From Loktanella sp. Alg231-35 (GTDB lineage: Bacteria; Pseudomonadota; Alphaproteobacteria; Rhodobacterales; Rhodobacteraceae), in NCBI RefSeq assembly GCF_900143545.1, contig NZ_FREV01000003.1, positions 1 through 64,000 on the forward strand: a stretch of DNA of 64,000 nt, in the 5' to 3' direction. Both the position numbers and the translations under genes were made by a program. Positions 27,208-36,038 of this stretch are shown here, in pieces. Each line of letters begins with the position of its first letter. Positions within the stretch are counted from its first letter, which is position 1. The notes beneath the pieces were generated by a model, which searched no databases, was not told where the DNA came from, and was given only the letters and a program-made list of their open reading frames with translations.

Positions 27208-27689
27208 TGATGGCGGACGGCGGCAAATATTTGGACCTTCCACAATCGGTACTATTTTGCTGTGACCACAACTCTGTCCGCTCGCCCATGGCCGAAGGTA
27301 TCATGAAGCAGCTTTATGGGACGGAGTGCTATATTCAATCGGTTGGCGTGAAGAATGACCTTGAGATTGACGGGTTTTCGATTGCCGTTTGTGCGGAGAT
27401 TGGGGTGGAATTGTCACGCCATCGGTCCCGCTCTTTCGACGAAATGGAGCAATGGGGCGATGACTTGTCCTCATTTGATCTTGTCTTGGCGCTTTCGCCC
27501 GCCAGTCAGCGCCGTGCACTGGACCTGACACAGTTCTACCACCTAGAGGTCGAATACTGGCCCATCCTTGACCCCACAGGGCTGGGCGATGACCGCGAAG
27601 CACGTCTGGCGCTCTATCGGCAGGCCCGTGATCAGATCAAGGAACGGCTGATCGCGCGATGGGGGCCGGGAATCGAAGCGGAAGCGTAA
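27207..27689 (+). CDS. Low-molecular-weight protein-tyrosine phosphatase family
   Basis: A 160-residue cytoplasmic protein with the phosphatase loop near the N-terminus: VLFCCDHNSVRSPMAEG, a CX5R arrangement followed by the usual Ser-Pro. LDPTGLG near residue 130 supplies the general-acid aspartate in the position expected for this fold. Targets are unknown; related enzymes may be phosphatases or arsenate reductases. The two adjacent ATGs (27207, 27210) are both possible starts. In many Roseobacter-group genomes infA follows here; in this window a membrane-protein gene follows instead. Confidence 0.85.
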   Translation: MMADGGKYLDLPQSVLFCCDHNSVRSPMAEGIMKQLYGTECYIQSVGVKNDLEIDGFSIAVCAEIGVELSRHRSRSFDEMEQWGDDLSSFDLVLALSPASQRRALDLTQFYHLEVEYWPILDPTGLGDDREARLALYRQARDQIKERLIARWGPGIEAEA

Positions 27690-27848
27690 CTGCTGCGCCA
27701 ACGGTAGAGCGGGCGAATGCGCCCATTGCCCTTTGCGCGGCATGTATGCGCGGCGAATGACACAATTACCCGGCACCTTCATGTATTGGGTTCCCCCCAA
27801 GGTGACAGGCGCGCATAATCGGTAAAACTCAACCGCCCGGAGACTGGC

Positions 27849-28823
27849 ATGATCTTCCTTCGCGCACTCCCGTTCTCTTTCTCGATTCTGTGGCGTTATG
27901 TGATTGTGCTGCCGCTGCTGATCATCGCCCTGTTCTTCTTTGGGATCGTAGCGATCATCCCGGTGGCGGTTATCATGCTCGTATCGCCTTTTGTGGGGGT
28001 CTTGGTTGCGGCCGCCTGTGGTGCTGCTGCCGGCGTTGTACCGATCATGGTGGGCATGCGCGTGGGCTTGCAAGCCAAGCGGGTCCGGCCGCGCAACAGC
28101 TATCCCGGCCTGATGCTGCCAGCAATCGGCTATGGTTTCTTTGAAGCGTTCACCGCGCTGATCATTCTGGTGGGGGGCGTTGCGGCATTTGTGTTCTTCA
28201 CACCCCTGACGCCCGCTGACTTCGAGGCGATTAATCCAGACAACACAAGCGCTGTTCTGGGGCTGCTCTTTCAGACAAGCCCGGTTTTGACGCTCGCTGT
28301 GGGTTTGATCGGTGGTGGTTTGGTTTTGGGGCTGCATGCGGCTTTGCTGATGCCCATGGCTGGGGCCGCCGTTGGCGCAGATCCAAGCGGGCGCCCACAT
28401 ACGCCGTTTTATGGATTTGGCAGCAACTTCTTTTCGCTGTTTTTTCTGGTGGTTATCTCGCAAATCGGGGCGATGCTGGTGATCCCGATTGTGGTACTGC
28501 TATCGGGTCCGTTGGGTATTGCCGACAGCCTGAACAAGAAATTGCAACGGGCCGGCAACCTCGACTCGTTCAATGACTTTGCGATCTTTGGCACAGAAGG
28601 CCTGATCTTTGCAGGCCTTTGCGTGTTCTTCTATCTGCTCTTCTTCAGCCTGCAATGCGCAGGCGGTGTCCTCGTCTACATGCGCCACAAAGACGCTGTA
28701 GCAGAAGCTGACAACGCCTACGCCAAGACAGTAGAAGTTGAGTTGAGCGACAACCAACCCACCGCCGAGGATATCGACGTGATGGCGCTGGTGCGCAGTC
28801 GGATGCAAAACAAAGACAGCTAG
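27849..28823 (+). CDS. Multi-pass membrane protein of unknown function
   Basis: A 324-residue protein with about six to seven hydrophobic segments: a paired N-terminal block (LPLLIIALFFFGIVAIIPVA and on), a helix near 95-115, one near 145-170, one near 195-220 and one near 255-280. The C-terminal 50 residues are soluble and acidic. No transporter signature is visible. It is convergent with the cold-shock gene, nine bases apart. I do not recognise the family. Confidence 0.7.
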   Translation: MIFLRALPFSFSILWRYVIVLPLLIIALFFFGIVAIIPVAVIMLVSPFVGVLVAAACGAAAGVVPIMVGMRVGLQAKRVRPRNSYPGLMLPAIGYGFFEAFTALIILVGGVAAFVFFTPLTPADFEAINPDNTSAVLGLLFQTSPVLTLAVGLIGGGLVLGLHAALLMPMAGAAVGADPSGRPHTPFYGFGSNFFSLFFLVVISQIGAMLVIPIVVLLSGPLGIADSLNKKLQRAGNLDSFNDFAIFGTEGLIFAGLCVFFYLLFFSLQCAGGVLVYMRHKDAVAEADNAYAKTVEVELSDNQPTAEDIDVMALVRSRMQNKDS

Positions 28824-28831
28824 GCGCTGCC

Positions 28832-29041
28832 CTATCCTGCTTTTGCTATGTTTCCGGCCATCTGACGGCCATCGCGACCTTCGATCAGATCAAAAGTGAC
28901 CTTTTCGTCATCCGCAAGGCCGGTCAGGCCGGATTGCTCCACCGCAGAGATATGCACGAAAATATCCGCGCCCCCTTCGTCCGGGGCAATAAAACCGTAA
29001 CCCTTTGTTGTATTGAACCATTTGACGGTGCCATTTGGCAT
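28832..29041 (-). CDS. Cold-shock domain protein
   Basis: A 69-residue CspA-type protein. It has GTVKWFNTTKGYGFIAPDEG (RNP1-like KGYGFI) and ADIFVHISAV (RNP2-like), the two aromatic strands that bind single-stranded RNA or DNA. It is full length for the family and consists of this domain only. Such proteins act as RNA chaperones, in the cold or constitutively. The gene is divergent from the ArsC-like gene, sharing a 156-base AT-richer promoter region. Confidence 0.93.
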   Translation of the reverse strand: MPNGTVKWFNTTKGYGFIAPDEGGADIFVHISAVEQSGLTGLADDEKVTFDLIEGRDGRQMAGNIAKAG

Positions 29042-29197
29042 TGTCCGCTCTCCCTTTCGTGTCGTGAGGTCTTGGGTCCCGCGACAGCGGACCTTCCTTC
29101 ACTTGATATTCCTAAGGTTGGGTGTTTTACGCAAAAATCAAATGATTGATCGTCGCAGGCGGCGATCAGGCAAGAGTTTGCACAATCTGGAGGCATC

Positions 29198-29527
29198 ATG
29201 CGTCTTATTGGTCTTAAAAACTGTGATACCTGCCGCAAGGCGCTGAAATCTTTGGCAGTCGCCGGACAGATACCCGACGTGATTGATGTACGCGTTGATG
29301 GTATTCCCGCAGCAGATATCGCCGCGATTGTCGGGATTTTCGGTGACAAAGCTGTGAATCGGGCCTCGACCACATGGCGCGGGCTGTCAGATGCCGAAAA
29401 AGAAGGCGATCCCGCCACTCTGATCGCGGCCCATCCGACATTGTTGAAACGCCCTGCGATTGAACGTGATGGCGCATGGACCATTGGCTGGAAAGCTGAT
29501 GTGCAGGCTAAATACCTTGGCGCATAG
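29198..29527 (+). CDS. ArsC/Spx-like thioredoxin-fold protein
   Basis: A 109-residue protein of the ArsC family with KNCDTCRKALKSL near the N-terminus, a C-x-x-C active site, and a late LLKRPAIERDGAW segment that matches the conserved KRP region. Members include arsenate reductases and Spx/MgsR-like proteins. No arsR or arsenite exporter is nearby, so a redox or reductase role on another substrate is as likely as arsenate reduction. Confidence 0.85.
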   Translation: MRLIGLKNCDTCRKALKSLAVAGQIPDVIDVRVDGIPAADIAAIVGIFGDKAVNRASTTWRGLSDAEKEGDPATLIAAHPTLLKRPAIERDGAWTIGWKADVQAKYLGA

Positions 29528-29571
29528 CCTTTGCATGCTTATGTCCATGTCAGAGCAGTAAGGAGACCGCT

Positions 29572-29940
29572 ATGCGCAACGCCGCAATGACACTTGGCCT
29601 GATCGCAGGCCTTATGGGCATATTTGTTGGATTGTTTGGTTTTGGATATGCCGAATTGTCCGAGCGTCGGCCAGAAGTGGGCGAAATCTTTGGCCTGCTT
29701 GAAAACCCCGCCTTTATCCAATTCGCGAGCTTCATGGCACCTTTGCTGGCCATCGCCGGTGGGGCAATGGCCAAGGCGCGCGCGCTATGGGGTGGTATTC
29801 TGATGATCCTTGCCGCGTTGTGCTTTCACACGGCGTTTGGGTTCAATGTCTTTACCATGTTCCCGATTGGCTTTGCTGCTTTGGGTGGCCTGTTGGCCGT
29901 GGCCGCTGGCAAACCTGATGAGCCTAAGGCGCATTTTTGA
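29572..29940 (+). CDS. Small four-helix membrane protein
   Basis: A 122-residue protein with four predicted membrane helices (starting LGLIAGLMGIFVGLFGFGY, then FMAPLLAIAGGAMA, ILMILAALCFHTAFG and IGFAALGGLLAVAAG). Conserved features beyond hydrophobicity are not apparent. Its 3' end overlaps the convergent DoxX-like gene by 17 bases. Confidence 0.7.
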   Translation: MRNAAMTLGLIAGLMGIFVGLFGFGYAELSERRPEVGEIFGLLENPAFIQFASFMAPLLAIAGGAMAKARALWGGILMILAALCFHTAFGFNVFTMFPIGFAALGGLLAVAAGKPDEPKAHF

Positions 29941-30472
29941 AAAGACCGCGATCGACTGAGATCGCACCAGCCCCTTTGAACACAAGGATCAGCAGGCACA
30001 GAACCCAGAATGCGCGCTGGTCAAGGATCGCGGCATCTGACATCCGGTCAAACCATGCGCCGACAGTGGCTGCATGCTCAATCCCGCCGTGGCCATAAAG
30101 ATCGGTCAGCGATTGCACGAAAATGAAGCCAATCATGCCGAAAGCAGCCAAACGGGTCAGCAGGCCGATGACAATCAACAGTGGCAGCACAAATTCAGCA
30201 ATGGTGCCTGCCACAACCACAGCCCAGTGAAAGATGTTCATCTGTGACGTATCAAAGCCAACGGCCTCCATCGCCTTAGGGAAGATCTGGGCGTAGCCAC
30301 CAACAGAAGGTGAGAAGACCCCGAAAATACCATCCCCAATCTTTGTCAGGCCAGAATTCCAGTAGTACAGCAGCAAAACCGCGGCAAAAACAAAGCGGGC
30401 CAGTAGTGGTAGGATTTGGTCACCGGCACGGTTAAGGGGCTGCGCCAGATGCGCAATGGGGGCTGTGGACAT
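29924..30472 (-). CDS. DoxX family membrane protein of the bufferin operon
   Basis: A 182-residue DoxX-type protein with four membrane helices (LARFVFAAVLLLYYWNSGLT; the WAVVVAGTIAEFVLPLLIV stretch; FGMIGFIFVQSLTDLYG; FWVLCLLILVFKGAG). I start it at MSTAPIAHLAQ; the open frame upstream overlaps the DUF2063 gene and lacks coding character. In bufferin clusters the DoxX protein is the fourth gene (BufD/HvfD) and is thought to assist at the membrane. Here it follows the DUF2063 gene by 13 bases, so it is the last gene of this operon. Confidence 0.85.
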   Translation of the reverse strand: MSTAPIAHLAQPLNRAGDQILPLLARFVFAAVLLLYYWNSGLTKIGDGIFGVFSPSVGGYAQIFPKAMEAVGFDTSQMNIFHWAVVVAGTIAEFVLPLLIVIGLLTRLAAFGMIGFIFVQSLTDLYGHGGIEHAATVGAWFDRMSDAAILDQRAFWVLCLLILVFKGAGAISVDRGLFKNAP

Positions 30473-30485
30473 GGGATGGGGCCTT

Positions 30486-31223
30486 TCAGTAAATTTCAGT
30501 GATCGCACCTTGGGCCAGAAGCAACCCCAGTACAGCACCCAGGTCAAGGGTATCGTCAGCGGTTGCGATGGCTTCGCCCAACGTTTGGCCTTTTTGTAAA
30601 AGGCTGATGGCTTTGGCGGCGGCAGCGTTGATCGGGTGAATATCGGGGTCAAATCCAGGGCGGCTGATCAGCACGGCCTCGGCCTGCATCACAGGTTTGG
30701 GCGCATCGCTTTGCGTGTTGGCGCGATAAATGGCGTGGATTGGATACTCTGAGTTGACCGCCTGCACAGCCGGGGCAAGCCGCAGCCGCGTGCTCATCAA
30801 TGCGTCCGGGGCGATAGCGCCAAGGGCATCTGGTGGTGCAGGCGTTGCGTCGGCTGCGTGATAAGCGAGGCGCAATGCCAGCTCCATCGCGGCGATATCG
30901 GGCAGGTAAGGCACTGATTTGGCGGGTTCAAAGCGATGCAGGAACTGCGGCATCGCGTCACCGTAAAACATCATCAGCGGCGATTTGGGGGGATGTTTGC
31001 GCAAGTAAACCCCCGCCATGGCACGAAAGAATTCATCGCCGACCAGTTTGCGCACAACAGGGAAAGCCGCCTCAAGCGCGTCGGACAGGCTGACGGCCAC
31101 ATTGTTGCGGTAGACGTTGAACCGTTTGCTGGCTTGCGCGCCATCGGGGTTGACGATGCCCGGCGGCACGGCGGCGTTGGGGTCAAGCATGGCGGTGCGA
31201 AATTGGGCTTGGGTGACGGTCAT
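30486..31223 (-). CDS. DUF2063 partner protein of the bufferin enzyme
   Basis: A 245-residue protein of the DUF2063 (HvfC/BufC/MbnC-like) family. FNVYRNNVAVSLSDALEAAF, then FPVVRKLVGDEFFRAMAG, is the family's signature N-terminal domain. Such proteins bind the precursor and form a complex with the DUF692 iron enzyme that modifies cysteines. The ATG overlaps the DUF692 stop as ATGA, consistent with an obligate pair. Confidence 0.88.
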   Translation of the reverse strand: MTVTQAQFRTAMLDPNAAVPPGIVNPDGAQASKRFNVYRNNVAVSLSDALEAAFPVVRKLVGDEFFRAMAGVYLRKHPPKSPLMMFYGDAMPQFLHRFEPAKSVPYLPDIAAMELALRLAYHAADATPAPPDALGAIAPDALMSTRLRLAPAVQAVNSEYPIHAIYRANTQSDAPKPVMQAEAVLISRPGFDPDIHPINAAAAKAISLLQKGQTLGEAIATADDTLDLGAVLGLLLAQGAITEIY

Positions 31224-32074
31224 GCCGTCACCAACGACAGGGCTTTGTCAGCGCGCGCTATTTCTTCGGCCAGCACCGGCCATTCGGGCACGTCCGTGTC
31301 CCACTCGATCAGCAGTGGCTTGGGTCCGGATTTGGCGAGGGTGTAGTCCAGCAATGCCCAGACCGGATCAACCACCGCCTTGCCGTGGCTGTCGATCAGC
31401 AGGGGCGCGCCGGTCTCATCTTCGTCTTCATCATGGCCGCCAAGGTGAACCTCGCCCACAGCCTCTAGCGGAAAATCATCGATATAGGCCTGTGGTGAAG
31501 TTTTCAGGTTAGTCGCACTGACAAAGACGTTGTTGACGTCCAGCAGAAGGCCGCAGCCAGTGCGCTGGGTCAGCTCACGCAGGAAATCGGTTTCGGACAA
31601 AGTGCTTTCGGCGAAAGCGAGGTAGCTGGATGGGTTTTCCAACAGCATGCGACGACCGACAGTGTCTTGGACTTCATTGATATGAGCGGCGACGCGGTCG
31701 AGCGTCTTGGGCGTGTAGGGCAGGGGAAGAAGGTCGTTGAAGAAATGGCTGTCGTGGGTGGACCATGCCAGATGCTCGGAAAAGCTGGCGGGGTTTAGCC
31801 AAGAGACAAGGTGTTTGAGGCGGGCAAGATGATCTTTGTCCAGATCGCCCTCGGCCCCGATGGACAGGCCAACACCGTGAACCGATATGGGAAAGCGTTC
31901 GGCCAGGTGGCGCAACTGCGCAATCGGACGGCCGCCGTCACCCATGTAGTTTTCGGCGTGAACTTCGAGCCACCCAAGAGGGCCGGGGTCAGCCATAATC
32001 GCTGTGTAATGCTGAGGCTTGTATCCAACGCCGGGACGGGCAGGGAGAGAATCAGGATGTGTCGCGTCAAGCAT
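31220..32074 (-). CDS. DUF692 multinuclear iron oxidase (bufferin/HvfB type)
   Basis: A 284-residue TIM-barrel protein of the DUF692 family (MbnB, HvfB, BufB), which uses a cluster of iron ions to convert precursor cysteines into oxazolone or thiooxazole groups. Likely metal ligands are in EVHAENYMGDGG, SEHLAW, LLENPSSY, DVNNVFVS and VHLGGHDEDED, the usual His/Glu/Asn/Asp positions. It stands between the precursor gene and its DUF2063 partner. The product would be a copper-binding secreted peptide; the modification type cannot be read from sequence. Confidence 0.9.
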   Translation of the reverse strand: MLDATHPDSLPARPGVGYKPQHYTAIMADPGPLGWLEVHAENYMGDGGRPIAQLRHLAERFPISVHGVGLSIGAEGDLDKDHLARLKHLVSWLNPASFSEHLAWSTHDSHFFNDLLPLPYTPKTLDRVAAHINEVQDTVGRRMLLENPSSYLAFAESTLSETDFLRELTQRTGCGLLLDVNNVFVSATNLKTSPQAYIDDFPLEAVGEVHLGGHDEDEDETGAPLLIDSHGKAVVDPVWALLDYTLAKSGPKPLLIEWDTDVPEWPVLAEEIARADKALSLVTA

Positions 32075-32097
32075 CGGAATGGCCCCTTGAGTGGTGT

Positions 32098-32129
32098 GGC
32101 GTAAGATGGATCAAGATCCACCTTACGCC
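32098..32129 (-). promoter_or_regulatory. Intercistronic hairpin after the bufferin precursor gene
   Basis: A 15-base stem (32098-32112 with 32115-32129, one mismatch, two-base loop) lies about ten bases after the precursor stop and 24 bases before the DUF692 start. It has no U-tract. Stems in this place commonly stabilise the upstream transcript or partly stop polymerase, which would give far more precursor than enzyme. Confidence 0.7.
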
Positions 32130-32138
32130 GAGGATCGC

Positions 32139-32441
32139 TTATGCAGGGATATCACGCTCAAGTGCTTCGAGCGAGCCCATGCGGTCTGCACCATCGTCAG
32201 AGGCAGGCAGTTCCATTGTTTCGCATGTGCCAGCAGGCACGAATGTCCAGGCGTTGCCCTGATAATCAACTGTGGATGTACCGGCACATGTTGTGCCTGG
32301 GCCAGCCGCACAGTCATTTTCACCAGCAAGTGAGACGCCGTAGCACTTGACGTTTTCTTGTGCGTGAGCGGCAGTTGTCAGGCCAGCAACAGCAGAAGCA
32401 ACAGCGGAAGCAAGAACGAGTGTTTTTGTAGCGTTGGACAT
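32139..32441 (-). CDS. Bufferin-type RiPP precursor (DUF2282)
   Basis: A 100-residue precursor with a clear signal peptide ([20 protein letters not shown], cleaved near AHA-QEN). The core starts with [17 protein letters not shown], matching the KCYG...GxNDC pattern of DUF2282 bufferins, and has four cysteines in total. Family members are secreted to the periplasm after cysteine modification and chelate copper. The gene is first in an operon with DUF692, DUF2063 and DoxX genes. Confidence 0.9.
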   Translation of the reverse strand: MSNATKTLVLASAVASAVAGLTTAAHAQENVKCYGVSLAGENDCAAGPGTTCAGTSTVDYQGNAWTFVPAGTCETMELPASDDGADRMGSLEALERDIPA

Positions 32442-32626
32442 AAGTAAGGTTCCTTGGTTTTGGTCAATTTTGGGTCGTCACCGTGTTTTGGCGATGCCCA
32501 AACCCTAACCGCCCAAACACGCCGTCGGCCATTCACAGAGCCGTGCATCGCAAGTCCGTGAGGTGATGTGAGCGGGGCTTTGCCAGCGACAGGCTGTTGG
32601 TCTGAAATTTGCCTTAGAAAACAAGG

Positions 32627-32654
32627 AACCCGCCGATGTTGCCATCGGCGGGTT
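32627..32654 (-). terminator. Terminator of thrS
   Basis: A perfect 12-bp stem (32627-32638 with 32643-32654) with a four-base loop lies 26 bases after the thrS stop. On the minus strand it is followed by CCTTGTTTTC, a moderate U-rich tail. Confidence 0.8.
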
Positions 32655-32679
32655 TGTTACAATATCCAGCGCTGGAATG

Positions 32680-34626
32680 TTACAGAAGGTCAGGCGGTGT
32701 GGCCTCTACCCCCAGGGTTGAAACAATTTCATCCAAGGATGTTACAGTTGTCTTGTTCTCGCCCAGCCGCCGCACCGTGACCGTCTTTTCTTCGACTTCG
32801 CGCGCACCCAATGCCAGAATCACCGGCACTTTGCCGACCGAGTGTTCGCGGACTTTGAAGTTGATCTTTTCGTTACGCAGATCGGCCTCGGCCCGCACAC
32901 CAGCGGCCTTTAGCGCTGCGACGACTTCCATCGCATAGTCATCGGCATCTGACACAATCGTTGCCACAACCACCTGGCGCGGGGCCAGCCAGAACGGCAG
33001 TTTGCCTGCATGTTCTTCGATCAGAATACCGATGAACCGCTCAAACGATCCCAGCAAAGCACGGTGCAACATAACGGGGCGGTGCTTGGCGCCGTCTTCA
33101 CCGATATATGTCGCGTCCAAACGCTCTGGCAGCACAAAGTCAACCTGATGGGTGCCGCATTGCCATTCGCGGCCGATGGCGTCGATTAGCACGAACTCCA
33201 GCTTTGGCCCGTAAAAGGCACCTTCGCCGGGGTTCAGCTCTGGCTCGATCCCGGCAGCCCGCGTCGCCACCAGCAGCGCCTCTTCGGCCCGATCCCAAAC
33301 TTCGTCACTGCCCGCCCGCTTTTCGGGGCGGTCAGAGAACTTCACTTTGAAGTTCTCAAACCCAAGGTCTTTATAGACAGCACTGAGGAATTTGATGAAC
33401 TCCGCTGTCTCGGATTCGATCTGGTTTTCGCGGCAAAAGATGTGACCGTCGTCTTGGGTAAACCCACGCACACGCATGATACCATGCAGCGCGCCAGAAG
33501 GTTCATAGCGGTTGCACGATCCAAACTCGGCCATGCGCAAGGGCAGGTCGCGATAAGATTTCAGGCCCTGATTAAAGATTTGCACGTGGCAGGGGCAGTT
33601 CATGGGCTTAAGCGCATTGACCGCTTTTTCCCGCGCGTGTTCCTCGTCAACCTCGACGATGAACATATGCTCTTGATACTTTTCCCAGTGACCTGATGCT
33701 TCCCACAATTTGCGGTCCACGACTTGCGGCGTGTTCACCTCAACATAGCCGCCTTTGCGTTGACGGCGGCGCATGTAGTCTTGCAATTCAGTGTAGACGG
33801 TCCAGCCATTGGGGTGCCAGAACACCTGACCGGGGGCTTCTTCCTGCATGTGGAACAGGTCCATTTCGCGGCCCAGCTTGCGGTGGTCGCGTTTGGCTGC
33901 TTCTTCGAGCATGTGCAGGTGCGCTTTGAGGCCTTCCTTGTTGGTGAACGCCGCTCCGTAAATCCGCTGTAACATCGCGCGGTCACTGTCGCCACGCCAA
34001 TAGGCACCCGCGATGGACATCAGTTTGAAGCCATCCGCAGGCACCTGACCGGTGTGCTGCAAATGCGGTCCGCGGCAGAGGTCCTGCCAATCGCCATGCC
34101 AATACATGCGCAGGGGCTCATCGCCGGGGATCGCCTCGATCAGTTCGACTTTATAAGGCTCACCATTGTCCTGATAATGTTTGATCGCACGGGCACGGTC
34201 CCAAATCTCGGTCCGTACAGGTTCGCGCTTGTTGATGATCTCTTTCATCTTCTTTTCGATCAGGCCGAGGTCCTCTGGCGTGAAGGGTTCCTTGCGCTCA
34301 AAGTCATAATACCAGCCGTCCTTGATCACTGGGCCGATTGTCACCTGTGTATCTGGCCAAATCTCTTGCACCGCGCGGGCCATGATGTGCGCAAGATCGT
34401 GGCGCACCAGTTCAAGCGCAGGCGCTTCGTCTTTCATGGTGTTGATCGCGATGCTGCTGTCGGCCTCAATCGGCCATTGCAGATCCCAGTGCTGGCCATT
34501 CACGGTTGCCGAAATCGCCTTTTTGCGCAGCGAAGAAGAGATGTCAGCGGCAACATCAGCAGCTGTGACGCCTGCTTCGTAAGCGCGGCTGTTACCATCG
34601 GGAAATGTCAGGGATATCTGTGCCAT
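32680..34626 (-). CDS. thrS: Threonyl-tRNA synthetase
   Basis: ThrRS attaches threonine to tRNA-Thr, one of which is encoded at 23107. The 648 residues contain the expected domains: TGS ([19 protein letters not shown]), the editing domain with [11 protein letters not shown] and [10 protein letters not shown], the class II core ([13 protein letters not shown] with zinc-binding Cys; [15 protein letters not shown]; motif 3 [19 protein letters not shown]), and the anticodon-binding domain. Length is normal. It is a single gene with its own terminator. Confidence 0.97.
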   Translation of the reverse strand: MAQISLTFPDGNSRAYEAGVTAADVAADISSSLRKKAISATVNGQHWDLQWPIEADSSIAINTMKDEAPALELVRHDLAHIMARAVQEIWPDTQVTIGPVIKDGWYYDFERKEPFTPEDLGLIEKKMKEIINKREPVRTEIWDRARAIKHYQDNGEPYKVELIEAIPGDEPLRMYWHGDWQDLCRGPHLQHTGQVPADGFKLMSIAGAYWRGDSDRAMLQRIYGAAFTNKEGLKAHLHMLEEAAKRDHRKLGREMDLFHMQEEAPGQVFWHPNGWTVYTELQDYMRRRQRKGGYVEVNTPQVVDRKLWEASGHWEKYQEHMFIVEVDEEHAREKAVNALKPMNCPCHVQIFNQGLKSYRDLPLRMAEFGSCNRYEPSGALHGIMRVRGFTQDDGHIFCRENQIESETAEFIKFLSAVYKDLGFENFKVKFSDRPEKRAGSDEVWDRAEEALLVATRAAGIEPELNPGEGAFYGPKLEFVLIDAIGREWQCGTHQVDFVLPERLDATYIGEDGAKHRPVMLHRALLGSFERFIGILIEEHAGKLPFWLAPRQVVVATIVSDADDYAMEVVAALKAAGVRAEADLRNEKINFKVREHSVGKVPVILALGAREVEEKTVTVRRLGENKTTVTSLDEIVSTLGVEATPPDLL

Positions 34627-34765
34627 CGTGGGCCTAGCTCCTCGTCTGTTTGGCGCCTACAAAACGCCCGGTTGCGGGTTATGTCTGGGGGCTAAATGAC
34701 GTGATGTCAGCGGATGGTCAAGAGGTCTGCTGCAGCACCGGTTGCCCGGTATACCCAGATAGACG

Positions 34766-34793
34766 TTGACTGCGACATCCGAACGGCTAAATA
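34766..34793 (+). promoter_or_regulatory. Probable promoter of the gene at 34837
   Basis: TTGACT (34766-34771) and TAAATA (34788-34793) are separated by 16 bases, about 45 bases before the next start codon. The match is fair, and no other good pair is seen in this gap. Confidence 0.45.
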
Positions 34794-34836
34794 CGACATC
34801 AACACCGGGCGCCGACCAACATCTAGGGGATGACAG

Positions 34837-35082
34837 ATGCCAAGCTACAATCGAAAGTTCGACCTGAATATCAGAGACGTCGAGTTGATCGAAGAAGCAT
34901 TGCGCGCACGCGGCCGGGAATTGTCGAGCATGCGTTTGGCGTTGTCTGGCGATAACCCCGCCCATCTGGAATCGATCCGGGTGATCGAGCGCGATCAACG
35001 CAAAAACGAGGAATTGCTGGGTCGGATGCATGATCAAAAGATATTTTATCGCCCCAAGAAGGCGGTTTACGTCAGCGGCTAA
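34837..35082 (+). CDS. Small conserved Rhodobacteraceae protein
   Basis: An 81-residue protein, largely helical (RDVELIEEALRARGRELSSM, then EKNEELLGRMHDQKIFYRPK). It resembles a small uncharacterised family seen across Roseobacter-group genomes. No membrane segment or cysteine is present. AGGGGATGACAG lies just before the ATG. Function unknown. Confidence 0.7.
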   Translation: MPSYNRKFDLNIRDVELIEEALRARGRELSSMRLALSGDNPAHLESIRVIERDQRKNEELLGRMHDQKIFYRPKKAVYVSG

Positions 35083-35201
35083 GCCGATTTTCAAGAACAC
35101 CTGAAATGCACGCAGCGCCAGATCGCCGCGTGCATTTTTCTTTGGCACGGCGCGTGACAAAAACCTTGCGGCTCTTGGGGCGTTATGATGCTGTCGCTTC
35201 C

Positions 35202-35948
35202 ATGGAAACCACACCTTCATTTGTCTCACCGCAGGGCCGGCGCCTTGCCTATCACCTTACCGATGGAACGGGTCCAGCGATCGTATTTCTGGGCGGTTTC
35301 AAATCCGATATGGGCGGCACAAAGGCTGTCCATCTTGAGCAATGGGCGCGCGAGGCCGGTCGGGCATTCTTGCGGTTTGACTATTCCGGCCACGGTGAGA
35401 GCAGCGAAGACTTCACCGACGGCGCGATTGGCGACTGGTTCGAGGATGCCTGTGCCGCTATCGGATTGCTAGCAGGTCAGGTCGTTCTGGTTGGGTCCAG
35501 CATGGGCGGTTGGATTTCCTTACTGGTCGCGCGTGAGATGCCAGAGCGGGTGGCAGGGATGGTCACAATCGCTGCTGCCCCGGATTTTACCGAAGATAGC
35601 ATGTGGGGCGGTTTCACATACGCCCAGAAAGAAGAACTGATGGCCGGGCAGGTGGCGCTGCCCTCGGACTATGGTGAGCCCTACATCATCACCCGCCGCC
35701 TGATTGAGGAAGGACGCAACCGCTTGGTGCTGCGCGATCCGCTGCCTCTCTCGTTTCCTGTCAGGTCGCTGCAAGGCACGGCAGACGCCGACGTTGATAT
35801 GTCGGTGGCCTTGCGCCTGCTTGATCACGCCGACAGTCCCGATATGCGTCTAACGCTGGTGGATGGAGCCGATCACAGGTTCTCGGATGATACATGCCTC
35901 GATCTTATTGTGTCTTCTGTCAAAGAGGTTTTGGAGCGCGTGGGTTAG
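35202..35948 (+). CDS. Alpha/beta hydrolase
   Basis: A 248-residue serine hydrolase. FLGGFKSDMGG forms the oxyanion region, FDYSGHGESS follows, VGSSMGGWISLL has the nucleophile serine in a GxSxG elbow, and DGADHRFSD supplies the late histidine. Related proteins act on short esters or thioesters; the substrate is not known. I use METTPSFVS (35202); an in-frame ATG at 35106 would add 32 residues unlike the family. It is the first of three alpha/beta hydrolases within 4 kb. Confidence 0.85.
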   Translation: METTPSFVSPQGRRLAYHLTDGTGPAIVFLGGFKSDMGGTKAVHLEQWAREAGRAFLRFDYSGHGESSEDFTDGAIGDWFEDACAAIGLLAGQVVLVGSSMGGWISLLVAREMPERVAGMVTIAAAPDFTEDSMWGGFTYAQKEELMAGQVALPSDYGEPYIITRRLIEEGRNRLVLRDPLPLSFPVRSLQGTADADVDMSVALRLLDHADSPDMRLTLVDGADHRFSDDTCLDLIVSSVKEVLERVG

Positions 35949-36038
35949 CACCCACCCTACAGGTTGACGCTACGTTCTGCTTTGGGACGTGGCCACGCTC
36001 TGGCTAACCTGCGCAAAACCCTGGGGAGGGACCACATC

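Noticed and set aside
27690..27848. Possible tRNA or infA in the gap after the phosphatase gene
   Set aside because: No cloverleaf, CCA end or infA-like reading frame could be made on either strand.
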